A DNA stretch of 64,000 bases from Streptomyces sp. NBC_01591 (lineage in GTDB: Bacteria > Actinomycetota > Actinomycetes > Streptomycetales > Streptomycetaceae): the NCBI RefSeq assembly GCF_035918155.1, contig NZ_CP109327.1, positions 8,494,001 through 8,558,000 on the forward strand. Reading direction: 5' to 3'. This document shows positions 37,042 to 45,798 of this stretch, one piece after another. Positions within the stretch are counted from its first letter, which is position 1. Each line of letters starts with the position of its first letter. Under the pieces are notes generated by a model. It had not been told where the DNA came from and ran no database searches. It saw only the letters and a program-made list of their open reading frames with translations. Both the position numbers and the translations under genes were made by a program.

Positions 37042-38616
37042 ATGGCCGACGATCACCACTATGACGTCATCGTCATCGGTACGGGAGCGGGCGGCGGCAC
37101 GCTCGCCCACCAGCTGGCCCCCACCGGCAAGCGGATCCTGATCCTGGAGCGTGGCGACTACCTGCCGCGGGAGCGGGACAATTGGGACTCCACCGCCGTC
37201 TTCGTCAAGGGCAAGTACCGTGCCCCCGAGTTCTGGTACGACAAGCACGGCAACGAGTTCCCCCCAGAGGTGAACTACTACGTCGGGGGCAACACCAAGT
37301 TCTACGGCGCCGCACTCTTCCGGCTCCGACCCGAGGACTTCGGCGAGCTGCGCCACCACGACGGCATCTCACCTGTCTGGCCGATCCGTTACGAGGATCT
37401 GGAGCCGTACTACACGCAGGCCGAGCAGCTCTACCTGGTGCGCGGGCGGCATGGCGAGGACCCCACTGGGGGCCCGGCCAGCGGCCAGTACCCACACCCA
37501 CCGGTGGAGCACGAGCCGCGTATCCAGCAGCTGAGCGACGACCTGGGGGGACTGCACCCCTTCCACCTGCCCATCGGCGTGAACCTCACCCAGGACGAGA
37601 ACGGCCGGGCCACGCATTCCAGCGTCTGTATCCGCTGCGACCGGGTCGACGGCTTCCCCTGCCTGATGGGCGCCAAGTCCGACGCGCAGGTGATCTGCGT
37701 CGACCCGGCGCTGAAGCACGACAACGTCACGATGGTGACGGGCGCCAACGTGCGACGTCTGGAGACCAACCCGACCGGACGCACCGTCACAAACGTCGTG
37801 GCCGAGCACGGGAACGGGACGACCGAGGCATACAGCGCCGACATCGTGGTGGTCGCCTGCGGCGCGGTCAACTCGGCCGTCCTTCTGCTCCGTTCGGCCA
37901 ACGACAAGCACCCCGGCGGCCTGGCCAACAGCTCGGACGTGGTGGGACGCCACTACATGCGTCACAACAACCTGGCGCTGATGGCGGTGTTGAAGGAACC
38001 GAACCCCACCGGGTTCCAGAAGACCCTGGCGCTGCACGACTGGTATCTGGGAGCGGACGACTGGGACTTCCCGCTCGGCGGCATCCAGATGCTTGGCAAG
38101 TCGGACGCCGACCAGATCCACGGCGAGGCGCCACGCTGGGCCGGCGCGGCCTCGCCCGACATGCCGTTCGAGATGCTGGCGCACCACGCCGTCGACTTCT
38201 GGCTGTGCGGGGAGGACCTCCCGCTGCCGGAGAGCCGGGTCACCCTCGACAAGGACGACAGTATCCACCTGGCTCTCGACGAGAAGAACAACATCGCCGG
38301 TGTGAAACGCCTCCAGCACAAGCTGAAGGGGATGCTGAGCCACCTGGGCATGCACGAGCACCACCTGCTGCCGCACAGCATCTACCTGCACAAGGGCATG
38401 CCCATCGGGGCCACCGCGCACCAGGCCGGCACTGTCCGGTTCGGCGACGACCCGAACAGCTCCGCACTGGACGTCAACTGCAAGGCCCATGACCTGGACA
38501 ACCTCTACGTCGTGGACACCAGCTTCTTCCCAAGCATCGGCGCGGTGAACCCCTCGCTCACCGCCATCGCCAACGCCCTGCGGGTCGGCGACCACATCGC
38601 CGCCCGGCTCAGGTGA
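37042..38616 (+). CDS. GMC-family FAD oxidoreductase
   Basis: 524 residues from ATG 37042 (an upstream in-frame ATG at 36985 is also possible). The FAD fold is YDVIVIGTGAGGGTLAHQLA (residues 7-26) with ILILERGD; VGGNTKFYGAALFRL is the GMC signature region; GFPCLMGAKSDAQ and the C-terminal block NLYVVDTSFFPSIGAVNPSL (about 490-509) carry the active-site His/Asn area (here PSIGAVNPSLT). Members oxidise sugars, polyols or alcohols using FAD. It directly follows gluconokinase. Confidence 0.9.
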   Translation: MADDHHYDVIVIGTGAGGGTLAHQLAPTGKRILILERGDYLPRERDNWDSTAVFVKGKYRAPEFWYDKHGNEFPPEVNYYVGGNTKFYGAALFRLRPEDFGELRHHDGISPVWPIRYEDLEPYYTQAEQLYLVRGRHGEDPTGGPASGQYPHPPVEHEPRIQQLSDDLGGLHPFHLPIGVNLTQDENGRATHSSVCIRCDRVDGFPCLMGAKSDAQVICVDPALKHDNVTMVTGANVRRLETNPTGRTVTNVVAEHGNGTTEAYSADIVVVACGAVNSAVLLLRSANDKHPGGLANSSDVVGRHYMRHNNLALMAVLKEPNPTGFQKTLALHDWYLGADDWDFPLGGIQMLGKSDADQIHGEAPRWAGAASPDMPFEMLAHHAVDFWLCGEDLPLPESRVTLDKDDSIHLALDEKNNIAGVKRLQHKLKGMLSHLGMHEHHLLPHSIYLHKGMPIGATAHQAGTVRFGDDPNSSALDVNCKAHDLDNLYVVDTSFFPSIGAVNPSLTAIANALRVGDHIAARLR

Positions 38617-38646
38617 CGGGGTGCCGCACGCAGCGACGGAGCGCCG

Positions 38647-39764
38647 CTACAGGTTGTCGCCGGGTGCTCTGGCGGCCCGGGTGTCGGCATCGGTGAGCGG
38701 CTCCAGCTCACCCAGTGTGTCGAGCTGGTAGAGCAGCACCAGCGCCGGTCCGACCAGCACGATCGCGATAGCCGTGACGAGCGCCAGCCAGCGCAGGGTC
38801 TGTGCAGCGCCGGCCGCCTGGGCCACCGTCAGCGAGGTGGGCAGTACGTAGGGGCGCTGCGCGAAGCCCCAGGCGCCGACGGTAAGGGCGACGCTCGCCA
38901 CCGAGGTGTGGCGGGACCAGCCGTACGATCGGCGTAGGAGAAGCAGCACCGTGGCCAGACTGCAGACTGCAGACTGCAGACTGCAGACCGCAGACCGCAG
39001 ACCGCAGACCGCAGACCGCAGACCGCAGACTGCAGACTGCAGACTGCGGCCAGGACGATCAGCAGCAGGCCCCAGGACCCGGTGAGGCCCTCCCAGACGT
39101 ACCGCGCGTCGCCGTGGGCGACGGGCAGGCCGATGAGTGCGAGGACGACGACGGCGCAGAAGGCAAGTAGCGCCCGCAGTCGGAAGTAGTCGACGAGGTC
39201 GTCGGCGCCGAACCGCCGGGCGTCGGAGCAGAGGAACACCGCCCCGAGAAACGCGGTGGCTGCGATGGCCAGCAAGCCCGCGAGGACGGAGGTCGGGTTG
39301 GCCCAGGCGTCCGTGGACGCGGTGGTCCCGACCGCGACCCGGCCGGAGGCGATGCCGCCGAGTACCGCCCCGAGGAAGAACGGCGTGAGCAGCGATGAGA
39401 TGGCAAACATCGCACCGTAGATCCGTCGTTGGGCCAGTCGGCGGGACGGCTTGTGCAGGGCGAATCCGGCGCCGCGGAGCACCAGGCCGACGGCCGCGAG
39501 CGCGAGGGGCAGCCACATTGCTGTGAAGACGGCCTGGAACATCGTCGGGAAGCCGGTCCACATGACGACGAAGACGAAGATCAGCCAGACGTTGTTGACC
39601 TCCCAGACCGGCGCCATGGCGTGATCGATGAGCCAGCGGGGCCGCTGGCCCCGCTCCGCCCCTCCGGCCATGAGGTCCCAGAAGCCCGAGCCGTAGTCGG
39701 TGCCCCCGGCACTGGCGTAGGCGGCGATCGCGAGCACCATGACCCAGGCGATGAGATCGGCCAT
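38647..39764 (-). pseudogene. cydB: Cytochrome bd oxidase subunit II with frame-setting 7-bp repeat
   Basis: The reading from ATG 39764 is MADLIAWVMVLAIAAYASAG, PVWEVNNVWLIFVFVVMWTG and further membrane helices to LLLIVLAA, clear CydB. It then enters thirteen tandem 7-bp units (38956-39046). Past them the frame is wrong (WPRCCFSYADR..., stop at 38829). The correct C-terminus, VLLLLRRSYGWSRHTSVASV ... FAQRPYVLPTSLTVAQAAG ... LYQLDTLGELEPL, is in another frame and ends at 38647. By counting, 11 or 14 units would keep the two parts in frame; 13 does not. CydA just upstream is truncated. Confidence 0.85.
38956..39046. repeat. Heptanucleotide tandem repeat inside cydB
   Basis: Thirteen perfect 7-bp units run without interruption: four CAGACTG, six CAGACCG, three CAGACTG (91 bp). 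On the coding (minus) strand they read CAGTCTG/CGGTCTG and encode a repeating SAVCGLR/SAVCSLQ peptide. Because 7 is not a multiple of 3, each unit gained or lost shifts the reading frame. Confidence 0.95.
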
Positions 39765-40317
39765 TATGACGCACCGCCAGAGGTGCGGTCGGAGCCACCA
39801 CCAGGCGCGGCCCCTGCGGCTGTGGGCTCGGTCTCGCTGCTGTGCCCGTAGGGGGTGTCGGTCTCAGGGGGGAGCGCGGCGCACTGTCCGAGCCCGCGTC
39901 TGCGATGCGCCAGCGCGTTCGCATCTTGAGGACGATCGCGAGGAACGAGCCGAAAACGGCCACGTACACGGCCATGACGATGCCGAGCATCGCCCACAGC
40001 GATCCGGCGCGAGTGTCGGTGACCGCTTCCGAGACCCGCATGTGGTTGTAGACGATCCAGGGCTGGCGGCCGACTTCCGTGGTGATCCAGCCGCACTCCA
40101 CGGTGATCAGGCACGCGACTCCCGCGATTGCCGCGCAGCGGAAGAACCAGCGGCTGCGAGGCAGACTCCGGTGTCGCAGCCAGGACCAGGCGTACCAGAG
40201 CGCGAGCAGAATCAGCAGGCTGCCGATGGTGACCATGATGTCGAAGGCCCAGTGGGAGATGGTGGCCTGGACGGCGGTGGGGCGGTCGGCGGCCGGCACT
40301 GACGTCAGCCGCTGTCT
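39764..40317 (-). pseudogene. cydA: Cytochrome bd oxidase subunit I, C-terminal fragment
   Basis: The minus-strand reading HWAFDIMVTIGSLLILLALW, RWFFRCAAIAGVACLITVEC, GWITTEVGRQPWIVYNHMRV and AMLGIVMAVYVAVFGSFLAI is the last third of CydA. The N-terminal two thirds, with the heme ligands and quinol loop, are missing: the sequence is joined upstream to an NDH-2 fragment. The tail shifts frame near 39870 (...GAAPGGGSDRTSGGAS) before TAA 39764-39766, which overlaps the cydB ATG. It cannot form a working subunit. Confidence 0.75.
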
Positions 40318-40985
40318 GCCGGGCGCCGTGGTCAGGGAGGCGGCGGCGCCTTCTGCCCGGGCGCCCGGCCGGCCGGCGCTTCGGCGTCGGACCAGGTGAA
40401 GGCGCGCTTGCGTCGTGTGCTGGTGGCGAAGGAGATGGACCAGCCGAGCACCGCTCCCAGCCTGCTGCGGAATCCGGTGAGGAAGGCCAGTTGGATGAAG
40501 AGCCAAGCCAGCCGGCCGAACACACCCGACAGGTGCAGGGGCCCCGTCTTGACGACGGCCCGGCCGCGGGAGATGTAGGCGGCGCTGTCGAGGTCCCAGT
40601 ACATGAAGGGCGGAGGCTTGGTCCTGCCCTCAACGGCGGGGCGCACGACCGGCCTGTGTATGCTCCCGACTGCATGGCAACCTCGGCCAGTCCCGGTAGC
40701 CTGTTCAGGCTCATCATGTCGCTTGTGACACGGATCTTCGGATGGCCGGCGACGGTGAAGTCGGGTTCGACGGCGTTGCGTCCTGTCCTTCGGAGGACCG
40801 CGCGGAGCGGCTGCGCGATCTGGCCTTCGGACAGAATCCCGGCAGCGCACTGGTACAGCAGCGGTTGAAAGAGGTGGTGGGCGCGGCGGTCGACCATGTT
40901 CACCGCGACCGGTGACAGCCGCAGCGCGCGAGCGGCGAACAACCCGGCGAACCCGCGGCCGAGGGATCGCCACCCGGCGGCGCGT
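40318..40985 (-). pseudogene. Type II NADH dehydrogenase-like flavoprotein, internally deleted
   Basis: The N-terminal part reads GRGFAGLFAARALRLSPVAV then DRRAHHLFQPLLYQCAAGIL, SEGQIAQPLRAVLRR (FAD fold and quinone-side loop). It then jumps to EPDFTVAGHPKIRVTSDMMS and LPGLAEVAMQSGAYTGR, and after a frame change to the C-terminal MYWDLDSAAYISRGRAVVKT, GVFGRLAWLFIQLAFLTGFR and SISFATSTRRKRAFTW. About half the enzyme, including the NADH-binding fold, is gone. Such enzymes pass electrons from NADH to quinone, which fits the adjacent bd oxidase remains. Confidence 0.7.
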
Positions 40986-41006
40986 CACGTGGTCTTGCAC
41001 AGGGGA

Positions 41007-41849
41007 TCAGCCTCCGGTGGCGAATCCGGGGAAGAGTGTCATCCCACCGTCGACGTAGAGCGTGCTGCCGACGACGTAGTCGAGCAGGTCGGAGGACACG
41101 GCGACGACGGCGTTGGCGATGTCTTCCGGGTCGCCCACGCGGCGGTACGGAATCAGCCGCAGGAGGTCGGCCTCGGCCTCGGGGGTTGACCAGGCGTCGC
41201 GATTGATCGGCGTGCGGATCGCGCCGGGTGCAACCGCGTTGACCCTGATCCGATGGGGGGCCAGCTCCTGGGCGAGGGTCTGCATCAACATCCCCACACC
41301 ACCCTTGGAGGAGGCGTAGTTCACGTGCCCCGACCAGGGGATGATCTGGTGGACCGAGCTCATGCAGATGATCTTCCCTGCCGACCGGGACACCTCTTCC
41401 ACCACGCCGCGCCGCATGAACTCCTTGGCGGCCTCCCGAGCACAGAGGAACTGCCCGGTCAGGTTGACGTCGATGACCTTCTGCCACTGGGCGAGCGTCA
41501 TCTCCGTCACGGCCGAGTCCCGCTGGAGGCCGGCGTTGGCCACCAGGATGTCGATGGTTCCGAACTCCTCGACCATCCGGGCGACCATGGCGACCACCTG
41601 GTCCTCGTTGGACACGTCGGCCTCGTGGGCGTAGGCGCGAACCCCGAAGTCCTCGATCTGCGCACAGACCTTCTCGGCCTCGTCCGCACCGACGACGTAA
41701 TTCACCACCACGTCCGCTCCGGCCCGGCCCAGAGCAATGGCAGTCGCCTTGCCGATACCCGAGTTGGCACCGGTCACCAGCGCCTTCTGGCCCCTGAGCA
41801 GCTGCGCGGACGTCGCCCCACGGTTCTCGTCGGAGTTTCCTGCCACCAC
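41007..41849 (-). CDS. Short-chain dehydrogenase/reductase (glucose 1-dehydrogenase-like)
   Basis: 280 residues from GTG 41849 (GAGGAGAG lies upstream; the next codon is also GTG). The cofactor motif is ALVTGANSGIGKATAIALGR (about residues 24-43), the structural motif is ILVANAGLQ, and the active site has Ser in IICMSSVHQI and Tyr-Lys in VNYASSKGGVG. The C-terminus LYVDGGMTLFPGF is classic SDR. Long SDRs of this kind act on sugars or small alcohols. It stands alone. Confidence 0.9.
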   Translation of the reverse strand: MVAGNSDENRGATSAQLLRGQKALVTGANSGIGKATAIALGRAGADVVVNYVVGADEAEKVCAQIEDFGVRAYAHEADVSNEDQVVAMVARMVEEFGTIDILVANAGLQRDSAVTEMTLAQWQKVIDVNLTGQFLCAREAAKEFMRRGVVEEVSRSAGKIICMSSVHQIIPWSGHVNYASSKGGVGMLMQTLAQELAPHRIRVNAVAPGAIRTPINRDAWSTPEAEADLLRLIPYRRVGDPEDIANAVVAVSSDLLDYVVGSTLYVDGGMTLFPGFATGG

Positions 41850-42159
41850 GATCTCTCCTCTCGGCGTTTCGGACGGCACGCCCTCAGGGAACGGGCGAGC
41901 GCCTGGGGCGGGCCAGGCGTCGGCCGGCCCGCCAGGACAGACACAGGAGCCGTCGCACATCCGGCCTACAGACGAAAGCACCCTCCGCCGCAGGCGGGAC
42001 AGACCGGCGCGCAATGCAGCTGTATTTCGGTCGGGCACCTCACACGGTCGGGCTACGAGCTGCCCCCGAATCGCGCGTCCCGCGGCCGATGTCAGCACGC
42101 CTTCGCTCGGCGAACTGGTCGCCCGGTGAATGATCCCCGTCCGTGTGCCGCCCTGCCCC

Positions 42160-42730
42160 CTACCAGCGGATGCCGAGAGCATCCAGATCCGCCCGACGCT
42201 GCTCGGTGAGCTTCGCGGCCCGCTTGCGGACGTTGTCGAGCCATGTCCCCAGCCGTTCGGTCACAGGCCCGTCAGTCCCGCCCTGACCGCCTCCCGGACC
42301 TCTCCATCTCCAGCTGCTCAGCATGCTTCCGGGGCACGCTCAGGTGCCCTTCGTGTGTGTGGAACTGCTGCGCCGCGGCGAGGTTGAGCGCCCACATATC
42401 GTCCTGGGTGCGTTTCACCGGTCGTTCGTCCTCCTTGGCCGGCTCCAGGCCGAGGACGTTTTCCAGGAGCCATTGCTGCGCGGGCACCAGCTGTTCCCAC
42501 CCGTGCCGCTGCGTGGTGACTCACCGTCCGAGGTCTTCGCCTTGGACGACCACCTCACCGGCCGCCATGGATACGGCCCCGCCACCCTGGACGTGGGTCT
42601 GGGTGAGTCGGAAGCAGCGTTGCCATCCTGCGTCCCAGGCCGGGCACCACCCTGGATCGATCTCTTCCAGCGCTTCGCGCCGTGCCTCGGTCGGGGCGCA
42701 CGTGCTGGTTTCGACGGTGAGGCCGGCTTC
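42160..42730 (-). pseudogene. Helicase-associated-domain protein, C-terminal remnant
   Basis: Minus-strand pieces over several frames read EARREALEEIDPGWCPAWDA, GWQRCFRLTQTHVQGGGAVS, AAGEVVVQGEDLGR, PAQQWLLENVLGLEPAKEDE and ALNLAAAQQFHTHEGHLSVP RKH (in two parts), ending VRKRAAKLTEQRRADLDALGIRW at TAG 42160-42162. This is the tandem helicase-associated domain found at the end of actinomycete plasmid/phage-type DEAD helicases. The helicase motor is absent. Confidence 0.6.
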
Positions 42731-42873
42731 GCGCCGTTGTGCGTTCTGATGCTCGATGGACGGGTGGGCGCTGGTCATCACGGGATCCTCGCAGTTGGGT
42801 CTGACATACCCGGCGCTGGCTTGGTTGCCAACCGTGGCAGGCCGCATTGGGGGCCTGGCTGTCAGGGTGATGT

Positions 42874-44226
42874 TCAGGATCGGGCTGTGTGGCGAGTTGC
42901 GGGCCAGTTCGGATGCAGGTGGTCGATGACGTAGTCGTGGCTGTGCTGGTAGCCGTCCGAGGTGAGGCGGGCTTCAGCGAGGTGGGGGTGACCGGACGGA
43001 AGGTGGTGGTGGTGGTGGTCAAGTCGCGCCATGTCGGGGGCGGGCCAGATCAACACGGCGGTCAGAGCGCCGGCCATCGCGATGGCCCCGAGCACCCAGC
43101 AAGCGGTGGCCATCCCCGCGGCGGAGGCGAGCCAGCCGGCCAGCGGATAGGTGAGAAGCCAGCAGCTGTGGGAGAGGGAGAACTGGGCGGCGAACGCGGC
43201 CGGTAGGTCGGCTCGTGCGGCCGAGCGTCGGATCAGCCGTCCGGTGGGGGTGAGTACTGCGGAGCATGCGGCGCCGAAAGCGGTCCAGGCGGTGAGGAGG
43301 GCCGGCCAGGACGGACTTTCGGACGTCGCGATGCCGTACGCGGCGAAGACCACGGGTAGGGCGAACGCCACGGGGAGCATGACGGCACGGTCGCTCACAC
43401 GCTCCAGGATCCGGGGCAGCATCAGGGCGGCCGCCATCGATCCGGCGCCGTAGGCACTCAGGGCGAGGGAAACGTCCCCGGCCGTCCGGTGCAGGTGATC
43501 ACGGACCAGGACGACCGTGTTGACGATGACCATTGCGCCCGCCGCCGCGACCGCGAGGTCCAGTGCGAGCAGGGCACGCAGGCGGGGGGTGACCCAGAAC
43601 AGCCGGAGGCCGAAGGCGGCTTTGGCGCGCGGCCGGCCGGTGTGCTCCGCAGGGGCGGGCTTGGGCAGGACGCAGGAGACGACCAGGGCGGCGGAGGCAA
43701 GGAAGCCGACGGACGTTCCGGCGAACAGCCAGTTGTACGTGACCAACGACAGCAGGGCCGCGGCCAGCGCCGGGCTGAACAGGCTCTCCAGATCGTAGGC
43801 GAGGCGGGACATCGACAGCGCCCGGGTGTAGTCGCGCTCGGCGGGCAGGACGGCGGGAATGGTGGCCTGGAAGGTCGGGGTGAAGGCCGCGGATGCCGCC
43901 TGCAGCAGGAAGATCAGGACGTAGATCTGCCAGACCTGTGTGACGAACGGCAGCGCCAGTGCGACCACGGCTCGCGTGAGGTCCATCGCCACCATCAGCG
44001 TGCGCCGCGGTATGCGATCCGCTACCGCGCTCACCACCGGTGCGACGGCCACGTAGGCGACCATCTTGATGGCCAGCGCCGTCCCCAGCACCGCAGAAGC
44101 GCCCGTGCCTGCGATGTCGTAGGCCAGCAGGCCCAGCGCCACCGTTGCCAGACCAGTACCCAACAGGGCGACGACCTGCGCGGCGAACAGGTAGCGGTAG
44201 ATGCGGTTGCGCAGCACAAAAAGCAC
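42874..44226 (-). CDS. MFS efflux transporter with His-rich C-terminal tail
   Basis: 450 residues from GTG 44226 (AAGGA eight bases upstream). About twelve hydrophobic helices are visible, starting YLFAAQVVALLGTGLATVAL, with an MFS loop VVSAVADRIPRRTLMVAMD after helix 2 (the A-motif position). The last 45 residues are His-rich (ARLDHHHHHLPSGHPHL, HSHDYVIDHLHP), a feature of metal (for example nickel or cobalt) exporters. An ArsR-type metal-sensor gene is divergent, 103 bases away, with an operator-like palindrome between. Metal efflux is therefore likely; the metal is not known. Confidence 0.85.
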   Translation of the reverse strand: MLFVLRNRIYRYLFAAQVVALLGTGLATVALGLLAYDIAGTGASAVLGTALAIKMVAYVAVAPVVSAVADRIPRRTLMVAMDLTRAVVALALPFVTQVWQIYVLIFLLQAASAAFTPTFQATIPAVLPAERDYTRALSMSRLAYDLESLFSPALAAALLSLVTYNWLFAGTSVGFLASAALVVSCVLPKPAPAEHTGRPRAKAAFGLRLFWVTPRLRALLALDLAVAAAGAMVIVNTVVLVRDHLHRTAGDVSLALSAYGAGSMAAALMLPRILERVSDRAVMLPVAFALPVVFAAYGIATSESPSWPALLTAWTAFGAACSAVLTPTGRLIRRSAARADLPAAFAAQFSLSHSCWLLTYPLAGWLASAAGMATACWVLGAIAMAGALTAVLIWPAPDMARLDHHHHHLPSGHPHLAEARLTSDGYQHSHDYVIDHLHPNWPATRHTARS

Positions 44227-44270
44227 GGGCGCGTCCTTCGGTCGGCAGCTCGAACACTCACCACCATAGT

Positions 44271-44296
44271 TATGTGTGCGCACCTGCGCACATATG
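44271..44296. promoter_or_regulatory. Operator-like inverted repeat between MFS and ArsR genes
   Basis: TATGTGTGCGC / GCGCACATATG form an imperfect palindrome around ACCT. The core GCGCACCTGCGCACA (44278-44292) recurs exactly at 44366-44380. The position in the divergent promoter region fits an ArsR/SmtB-type operator. Confidence 0.6.
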
Positions 44297-44329
44297 CACG
44301 AGAAGGCGTTCCGGGCCTACGATGACCTC

Positions 44330-44689
44330 ATGCCTGCACGCGAACAGACGCCAGTTGCACCTAAGGCGCACCTGCGCACACCGGGCCCCGAACAACTGCA
44401 CACCGCTTCTACGGTCTTCGCGCTGCTCGCCGATCCGACGAGGCTTCATCTGCTGTGGCTACTGGCCAACGGCGAGGCAGACGTCACCGCGCTCACCACC
44501 GCCAGCGGGGCCGCCCGGCCCGCCGTCAGCCAGCACCTGGCCAAACTGCGGCTCGCCGGGCTCGTCCACTCCCGCAAGGAAGGCCGGCGAGCCGTGTACG
44601 CCCTCGGCGACGGACACCTGCGCCGCCTGGTCATCGAGGCCATCAGTCACGCCGACCACCAAGTCACCGGAGAGCCCTGGCACTCCTGA
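44330..44689 (+). CDS. ArsR/SmtB-family metal-responsive repressor
   Basis: 119 residues from ATG 44330; in-frame ATGs upstream exist (44294), but TACGAT six bases before 44330 fits a leaderless start and relatives begin here. The winged helix is FALLADPTRLHLLWLLANGE, then DVTALTTASGAARPAVSQHL and AKLRLAGLVHSRKEGRRAVY (about residues 29-90). A C-terminal helix with RLVIEAISHADHQVTGEPWH supplies His/Asp/Glu of the kind used as alpha5 metal ligands. It probably represses the His-tailed MFS exporter and itself. Confidence 0.88.
   Translation: MPAREQTPVAPKAHLRTPGPEQLHTASTVFALLADPTRLHLLWLLANGEADVTALTTASGAARPAVSQHLAKLRLAGLVHSRKEGRRAVYALGDGHLRRLVIEAISHADHQVTGEPWHS
44366..44380. promoter_or_regulatory. 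Second copy of the ArsR operator core
   Basis: GCGCACCTGCGCACA repeats exactly the core at 44278-44292, 88 bases away and inside the 5' part of the ArsR coding sequence. Two copies at this spacing could allow cooperative or looped repression. Confidence 0.45.
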
Positions 44690-44697
44690 GAAGGGCA

Positions 44698-44850
44698 TCA
44701 CCCGGACTGGTTCAACGCTCTGGCCGGTTCACGGTTGGCAGCCCGTGCTGCATCGAGCTCCTCTGTCCGTTCTTCGAGTTCACCCTGTTTGTCGGCAAGT
44801 TCTTGTTCGGTCAGGGTGATGCGCTGCTGAAGTGGCGTCGCTCCATCCGG
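44698..44850 (-). pseudogene. Coiled-coil tail of a transposon-associated protein
   Basis: The minus-strand reading QQRITLTEQELADKQGELEE then RTEELDAARAANREPARALN ends QSG at 44698. Such heptad-rich tails ending RAANRE-LN are typical of DUF6262-like proteins linked to tyrosine-recombinase transposons; that link is from memory of the family, not proven here. Everything upstream is lost. Confidence 0.35.
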
Positions 44851-44959
44851 TGCCGACGCTGCCCATGTACCGCAGGCCGCCGCCGTGCCGCTCGCCCGCC
44901 AGTAGGGCGCCGGGCAGACCGGCGAGCGGCCGTGGCCGGCACCCATCCGCACGCGATCG

Positions 44960-45209
44960 CATCGACGGTCCGGATATTTCTGATCTTGATCCATGCGTGG
45001 GAGCGGAGCCCGGGTTCGCACACGGAGGTGAGCCGGAAGCCGTGGAGATCCTGCCGCGCGGTGAGTTGGTGGTCGTCGTCGTGGGGGCGGCGCGCGGCGG
45101 GGTTCTTGCGCACTCGGAGCCGACTGCCGAGGTGCTGCCGGGGTTCCTGCGGCGGACCTGGCGAGCGCACACAGTGCGGCCGGCCGCACCTAACGAGCAC
45201 TTCATGTAA
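44960..45209 (+). pseudogene. C-terminal scrap of unknown protein
   Basis: The plus-strand reading ISDLDPCVGAEPGFAHGGEP, EAVEILPRGELVVVVVGAAR, GGVLAHSEPTAEVLPGFLRR ends PNEHFM at a TAA near 45207. Composition is protein-like with an intact-looking end, but no start or family is visible. Confidence 0.3.
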
Positions 45210-45218
45210 TGAACCGGG

Positions 45219-45231
45219 TACGCTAGGTGAC
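45219..45231 (+). promoter_or_regulatory. -10 box of likely leaderless DUF6153-like gene
   Basis: TACGCT (45219-45224) matches TANNNT and is followed, after seven bases, by GTG 45232. Confidence 0.4.
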
Positions 45232-45660
45232 GTGTTCGTGATGCGGCGTCGCTCGTGGTCGTCAGCGCTCCCGGCGATCCTCGCCTTGGTGCTGGCCTCT
45301 CTCGTGCACGTCCTTGCCTGTGCCCACGGGCCAGAACTCGGACGGGCTGCCGGTTCCGACTCGCTGCCCGTCGCGGCCACGGCAGTGGTCGCGGACACCG
45401 GGCCGCTCCCCGGACTGGAGACCGCAGGGACCGATGGAGAGCCGGGGCTGCGGTTCGCCGACTGCGCGGGGGCGGACGATCCGGGTGTGCTGTCCCGGGA
45501 TGTAGCTGCGCCGCCGGCACCGGATGCTGGGGCGCCCGCAGGCGCGGTGCAGCAGGTGTCGTTCGCGGCTGCCTGGCGGGGAGCCCCAGGAGGGGGCTCG
45601 CCAGGGCCTCACGATGAGCAGCAGCGGATGCGGTCGGTGCTTGGGGTATGGCGGACCTGA
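45232..45660 (+). CDS. Exported small protein, DUF6153-like
   Basis: About 139-142 residues; GTG 45232, GTG 45238 or ATG 45241 may start it, and the leaderless -10 box favours 45232. A basic RRR start and the hydrophobic helix LPAILALVLASLVHVLACAH indicate export or membrane anchoring, followed by a low-complexity Ala/Gly/Pro/Asp region. The start strongly resembles actinomycete DUF6153 proteins, which I know only as secreted proteins found near metal-related genes. The PLP-enzyme/MFS pair follows 140 bases later on the same strand. Confidence 0.65.
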   Translation: MFVMRRRSWSSALPAILALVLASLVHVLACAHGPELGRAAGSDSLPVAATAVVADTGPLPGLETAGTDGEPGLRFADCAGADDPGVLSRDVAAPPAPDAGAPAGAVQQVSFAAAWRGAPGGGSPGPHDEQQRMRSVLGVWRT

Positions 45661-45798
45661 TCGGGACGCACCGCACGCAGTGACGCAGTTGCCGAATGGC
45701 CGGACTGCGTCGCGGCCGTGGCGGTGTTGAGCGTTCCTGAACAGTCGTCACGATCACGCGGTCCACCCATGGGGTGGGGCTGTGGGAGACCTCACACG

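Noticed and set aside
38956..39046. CRISPR-like repeat array
   Set aside because: The 7-bp units are directly tandem with no spacers and lie within a coding sequence.
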